DNA from: Salibaculum griseiflavum
Lineage (GTDB): Bacteria; Pseudomonadota; Alphaproteobacteria; Rhodobacterales; Rhodobacteraceae
Length of the DNA stretch: 64,000 nt
Direction: 5' to 3'
Assembly (NCBI RefSeq): GCF_003129565.1
Contig: NZ_QETF01000016.1
Coordinates: 1 to 64,000 of the forward strand
Shown here: positions 61,823 to 64,000 of the stretch, piece after piece
How the letters are laid out: each line of letters opens with the position of its first letter
Numbering within the stretch: the first letter of the stretch is position 1
Position numbers and translations under genes: made by a program
Notes under the pieces: model-generated
What the model was told of the DNA's origin: nothing
Database searches by the model: none
What the model saw: the letters and a program-made list of their open reading frames with translations, nothing else

Positions 61823-61844
61823 CTTCATCTTGGCAGGAAAACTC
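61823..61844 (-). repeat. Short interspersed repeat, copy C (diverged)
   Basis: On the minus strand it reads GAGTTTTCCTGCCAAGATG then AAG, matching copies A and B except for three bases in the centre. It faces copy B. Confidence 0.7.
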
Positions 61845-61879
61845 CCCCCGGAGGGCCGGGTTGCGGCGGGTGCAACGGG

Positions 61880-62092
61880 TCATCGCTTGCGCGCCTCCAG
61901 CTCCGAGTTGAAGATCCGCAACCGGTGTCCGAACGTGTCCTCGTCGATGATGCTGTCGAAATTCTCGAAGAGGAAAGACAGCGCCTCGCCCTCGTCCAGC
62001 CCGGCCTCGGCGGAGAATTTCTTCAGCCGCCGATAGCCGTCCTCGGTCATCGAGACGGGAAAGCGGCGGGTCAGGCGAAAACGTTTGGGCAT
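61880..62092 (-). CDS. Small conserved protein of unknown function
   Basis: A 70-residue protein from ATG 62092 starts MPKRFRLTRRFPVSMTEDGY, followed by helices (RRLKKFSAEAGLDEGEALSF, LFENFDSIIDEDTFGHRLRI). The basic strand then two helices recalls ribbon-helix-helix DNA-binding proteins, but I cannot confirm this. It lies 67 bases downstream of the acyl-CoA dehydrogenase gene on the same strand, so it may be co-transcribed. Confidence 0.7.
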   Translation of the reverse strand: MPKRFRLTRRFPVSMTEDGYRRLKKFSAEAGLDEGEALSFLFENFDSIIDEDTFGHRLRIFNSELEARKR

Positions 62093-62159
62093 CGGGTCCT
62101 CCGGGTGCAGGTCAGGGCGAGGGATCCGCGACAGGCGCAATCCCCACCCCACCGTTCCA

Positions 62160-63938
62160 TCAGAAGTTTGCCGCCTCAAGGGCCATGACGGTCTCGGACC
62201 CGGTGTTGATCCGGGCGAGGTGCATGGCCGTGGCGGGCAACTGGCGCGCCATGTAGTAGCGCCCCGTGGCGATCTTGGTCTCGTAGAACGCCGTGTCGCT
62301 TTCCCCGGCGTCCAGTGCGGCCATCGCGGCCCTGGCCTGGCGCGCCCACATCAGCCCAAGGCAGACATGGCCCATCATGTGCATGAAGTCATAAGAGCCG
62401 GCCAACGCATCGTTGGGATTCTTCATGCCGTTCTGCATGAAATACATCCCCGCGGCCTGCAGATCCTTCGATGCCGCCTTGAGCGGGTCGAGGAAGTCGG
62501 CCTTCAGCGCCTCATTGTCTTCGTTCTCCTTGATGAAGGTTTTCACCAGCTCGAAGAAGGCCATGACATGCTTGCCGCCGTCCTGGGCCAGCTTGCGCCC
62601 TACCAGGTCGAGCGCCTGGATGCCGTTTGCGCCCTCGTAGATCTGGGTGATGCGGGCATCGCGGGCATATTGGGACATGCCCCATTCCTCGATATAGCCA
62701 TGGCCGCCATAGACCTGTTGCGCGGCCGAGGCGTATTCATAGCCCTTGTCGGTCAGGAACCCTTTGATCACCGGGGTCATCAGCGAGATCAGGCCCTCTG
62801 CATCCGCATCGCCGTTCTTGTGCGCCCGGTCGATCAAAGTCGCCCCCCAATAGGTGAAGGCGCGGGCGCCCTCGACGAAGCTTTTCTGGTCCATAAGGTT
62901 TCGGCGTACATCCGGGTGGACGATGATCGGGTCGGCAGGGCCGTCGGGGTTCTTGGCGCCTGTCACATCCCGGCCTTGCAGGCGGTCATTGGCATAGGCC
63001 ACCGCGTTCTGATAGGCGATTTCGGCCTGGGCATAGCCTTGCAGGCCGACGCCAAGCCGCGCCTCGTTCATCATGGTGAACATGGCCCGCATGCCCTTGT
63101 GTTCCTCGCCGATCAGGTAACCGGTCGCGCCGTCATAGTTCATGACGCAGGTGGCATTGCCATGGATGCCCATCTTTTCCTCGATCTTGCCGACCGAGAC
63201 GCCATTGCGCGCGCCCAGGCTGCCATCCTCGTTGACGAGGAACTTGGGCACGATGAAGAGCGAAATGCCCTTCACCCCGTCGGGACCGCCGGGGATCTTG
63301 GCCAGCACGAGGTGGATGATGTTGTCGGCCATGTCGTGTTCACCGGCCGAGATGAAGATCTTCTGCCCGGAGATGCGGAACGTGCCGTCCTCTTGCGGTT
63401 CGGCCTTGGTGCGCATCAGGCCCAGATCCGTGCCGCAATGGGGCTCGGTCAGGTTCATGGTGCCGGTCCATTCGCAGGTCGTCAGCTTGGGCAGGTAGGT
63501 CTGCTTCTGGTCGTCGGTGCCGTGAAACCAGATCGCCGAATAGGCGCCATGGGTCAGGCCCTGGTACATGTTAAACGCCATGTTCGCCGACACGAAGGGT
63601 TCCTGCGCGGCGGTGTGCATGATGTAGGGCAGGCCCTGACCGCCATAGTCGGGGTCGCAATCCATGGCCGTCCATCCGCCCTCTTTCATCACCGCAAAGG
63701 CGTCCTTGAACCCCGTAGGCGTGCGGACGACGCCGTTTTCCAGCGTGCAGCCCTCGGTATCACCCACCGTGTTCAACGGCAGCAGAACCTCGGTGGCTAC
63801 CTTGCCCGCCTCTTCCAGCACGGCGCTGGTAAAGTCGCGGTCCAGGTCCTCGAAGCCGGGGATATCCTGTTCACTGACGGCCAGAACGTCGTGCAACAGG
63901 AATTGCATGTCCTTGATGGGGGCGGTGTAGATCGGCAT
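62160..63938 (-). CDS. Acyl-CoA dehydrogenase, DmdC-like long form
   Basis: This 592-residue flavoenzyme starts [19 protein letters not shown], typical of the long acyl-CoA dehydrogenases with an extra C-terminal domain, including methylmercaptopropionyl-CoA dehydrogenase DmdC. The core shows [13 protein letters not shown] (FAD/substrate) and [19 protein letters not shown] (catalytic Glu). The extra domain is about residues 470-592. It begins beta-oxidation or DMSP demethylation; the acyl chain is not decided by sequence. SD-like GGGAGAG lies upstream. It is followed by the fad genes on the same strand. Confidence 0.9.
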   Translation of the reverse strand: MPIYTAPIKDMQFLLHDVLAVSEQDIPGFEDLDRDFTSAVLEEAGKVATEVLLPLNTVGDTEGCTLENGVVRTPTGFKDAFAVMKEGGWTAMDCDPDYGGQGLPYIMHTAAQEPFVSANMAFNMYQGLTHGAYSAIWFHGTDDQKQTYLPKLTTCEWTGTMNLTEPHCGTDLGLMRTKAEPQEDGTFRISGQKIFISAGEHDMADNIIHLVLAKIPGGPDGVKGISLFIVPKFLVNEDGSLGARNGVSVGKIEEKMGIHGNATCVMNYDGATGYLIGEEHKGMRAMFTMMNEARLGVGLQGYAQAEIAYQNAVAYANDRLQGRDVTGAKNPDGPADPIIVHPDVRRNLMDQKSFVEGARAFTYWGATLIDRAHKNGDADAEGLISLMTPVIKGFLTDKGYEYASAAQQVYGGHGYIEEWGMSQYARDARITQIYEGANGIQALDLVGRKLAQDGGKHVMAFFELVKTFIKENEDNEALKADFLDPLKAASKDLQAAGMYFMQNGMKNPNDALAGSYDFMHMMGHVCLGLMWARQARAAMAALDAGESDTAFYETKIATGRYYMARQLPATAMHLARINTGSETVMALEAANF

Positions 63939-63967
63939 GTCTGGTCTCTCTCCCTTGGGTCGTTTGA

Positions 63968-64000
63968 TCAGCCTGCGGCGCGGTCCGGCGCCAGTTCTTT
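63968..64000 (-). CDS. Possible C-terminal tail of the preceding minus-strand gene, partial
   Basis: An open frame entering from the right edge reads [10 protein letters not shown] and ends with TGA at 63970-63968, 29 bases before the acyl-CoA dehydrogenase start. In related genomes a MerR-type regulator often sits here, from memory; ten residues cannot show this. Confidence 0.25.
   Translation of the reverse strand, partial: KELAPDRAAG

Larger units (their letters stand above)
61576..61879. other. 304-base gap with an inverted pair of short repeats and a small palindrome
   Basis: No protein gene is supported here. It holds copy B (61623-61644, plus) and copy C (61823-61844, minus) of a short interspersed repeat, and GCGTTAA-CC-TTAACGC (61670-61685). 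The two repeat copies face each other, about 180 bases apart. A GCTTGCTTCGCC-like stretch near 61748 is GC-rich but unremarkable. Confidence 0.6.

Noticed and set aside
1-64000. CRISPR array or prophage structural genes
   Set aside because: No regularly spaced direct repeats and no capsid, tail or terminase-like genes were seen; the integrase belongs to a small island rather than a recognisable phage within this window.

Overview
The window reads as chromosome of a marine alphaproteobacterium of the Rhodobacteraceae (Roseobacter group). The evidence is high-GC coding sequence with strong GC bias at third codon positions, the run pcm-tolC-PopZ-like followed later by valS, several small conserved proteins typical of this family (DUF6280-like, DUF2061, DUF3572, DUF983), MttB-family and DmdB/DmdC-like catabolic proteins, and a PrpE-type propionyl-CoA synthetase. 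Species cannot be fixed from the sequence alone.

Layout. (1) 1-3322: end of a genomic island of lower GC. It holds a transposase tail, an HNH-HIT fusion protein, a type IV restriction-like HNH enzyme and a tyrosine integrase abutting the 3' end of tRNA-Cys, the likely attachment site. (2) 3527-18074: core genes pcm, tolC, a PopZ-like polar scaffold, efp, a fructosamine-kinase-like gene with ygfZ, a phosphatase plus lipid-type ABC exporter, two PLP aminotransferases and valS. (3) 18218-20702: a four-gene cassette of two DUF2589 proteins, a probable third diverged member and a CHAP-domain hydrolase; this is the least understood system here. (4) 20777-31112: an orphan molybdenum hydroxylase large subunit, an inositol-phosphatase, divergent metR/metF, a rhomboid protease, a DUF2061 plus desaturase pair with a divergent XRE regulator, a DMT transporter and a Nudix hydrolase. 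(5) 31152-36208: DUF983, then an EF-hand/ECF sigma/membrane protein/metal-sensor operon, a PleD-like diguanylate cyclase, DUF3572 and a HAD phosphatase. (6) 36296-44978: MttB-like methyltransferase, glyA, nadK, a probable structured non-coding RNA, prpE and maeB. (7) 45163-49672: nucleoside salvage operon cdd-deoA-deoB-add-upp. (8) 49739-64000: a SPOR protein, a degenerate M48-like membrane protein, an acyl-CoA ligase, a sulfotransferase, an Lrp regulator divergent from uspA and an alanine/glycine symporter, then a beta-oxidation block (acyl-CoA dehydrogenase, GST, thiolase, FadJ-like).

How genes work together. The salvage operon breaks nucleosides to bases and ribose phosphates, with translational coupling through ATGA overlaps. 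glyA, metF and the MttB-like protein all belong to one-carbon metabolism. prpE, maeB, the acyl-CoA ligase, the DmdC-like dehydrogenase, FadA and FadJ point to growth on short acyl compounds such as propionate and perhaps DMSP breakdown products. The best leads for new biology are the DUF2589/CHAP cassette, the candidate ncRNA at 40295-40584, and the tRNA-Cys island with its two HNH proteins.
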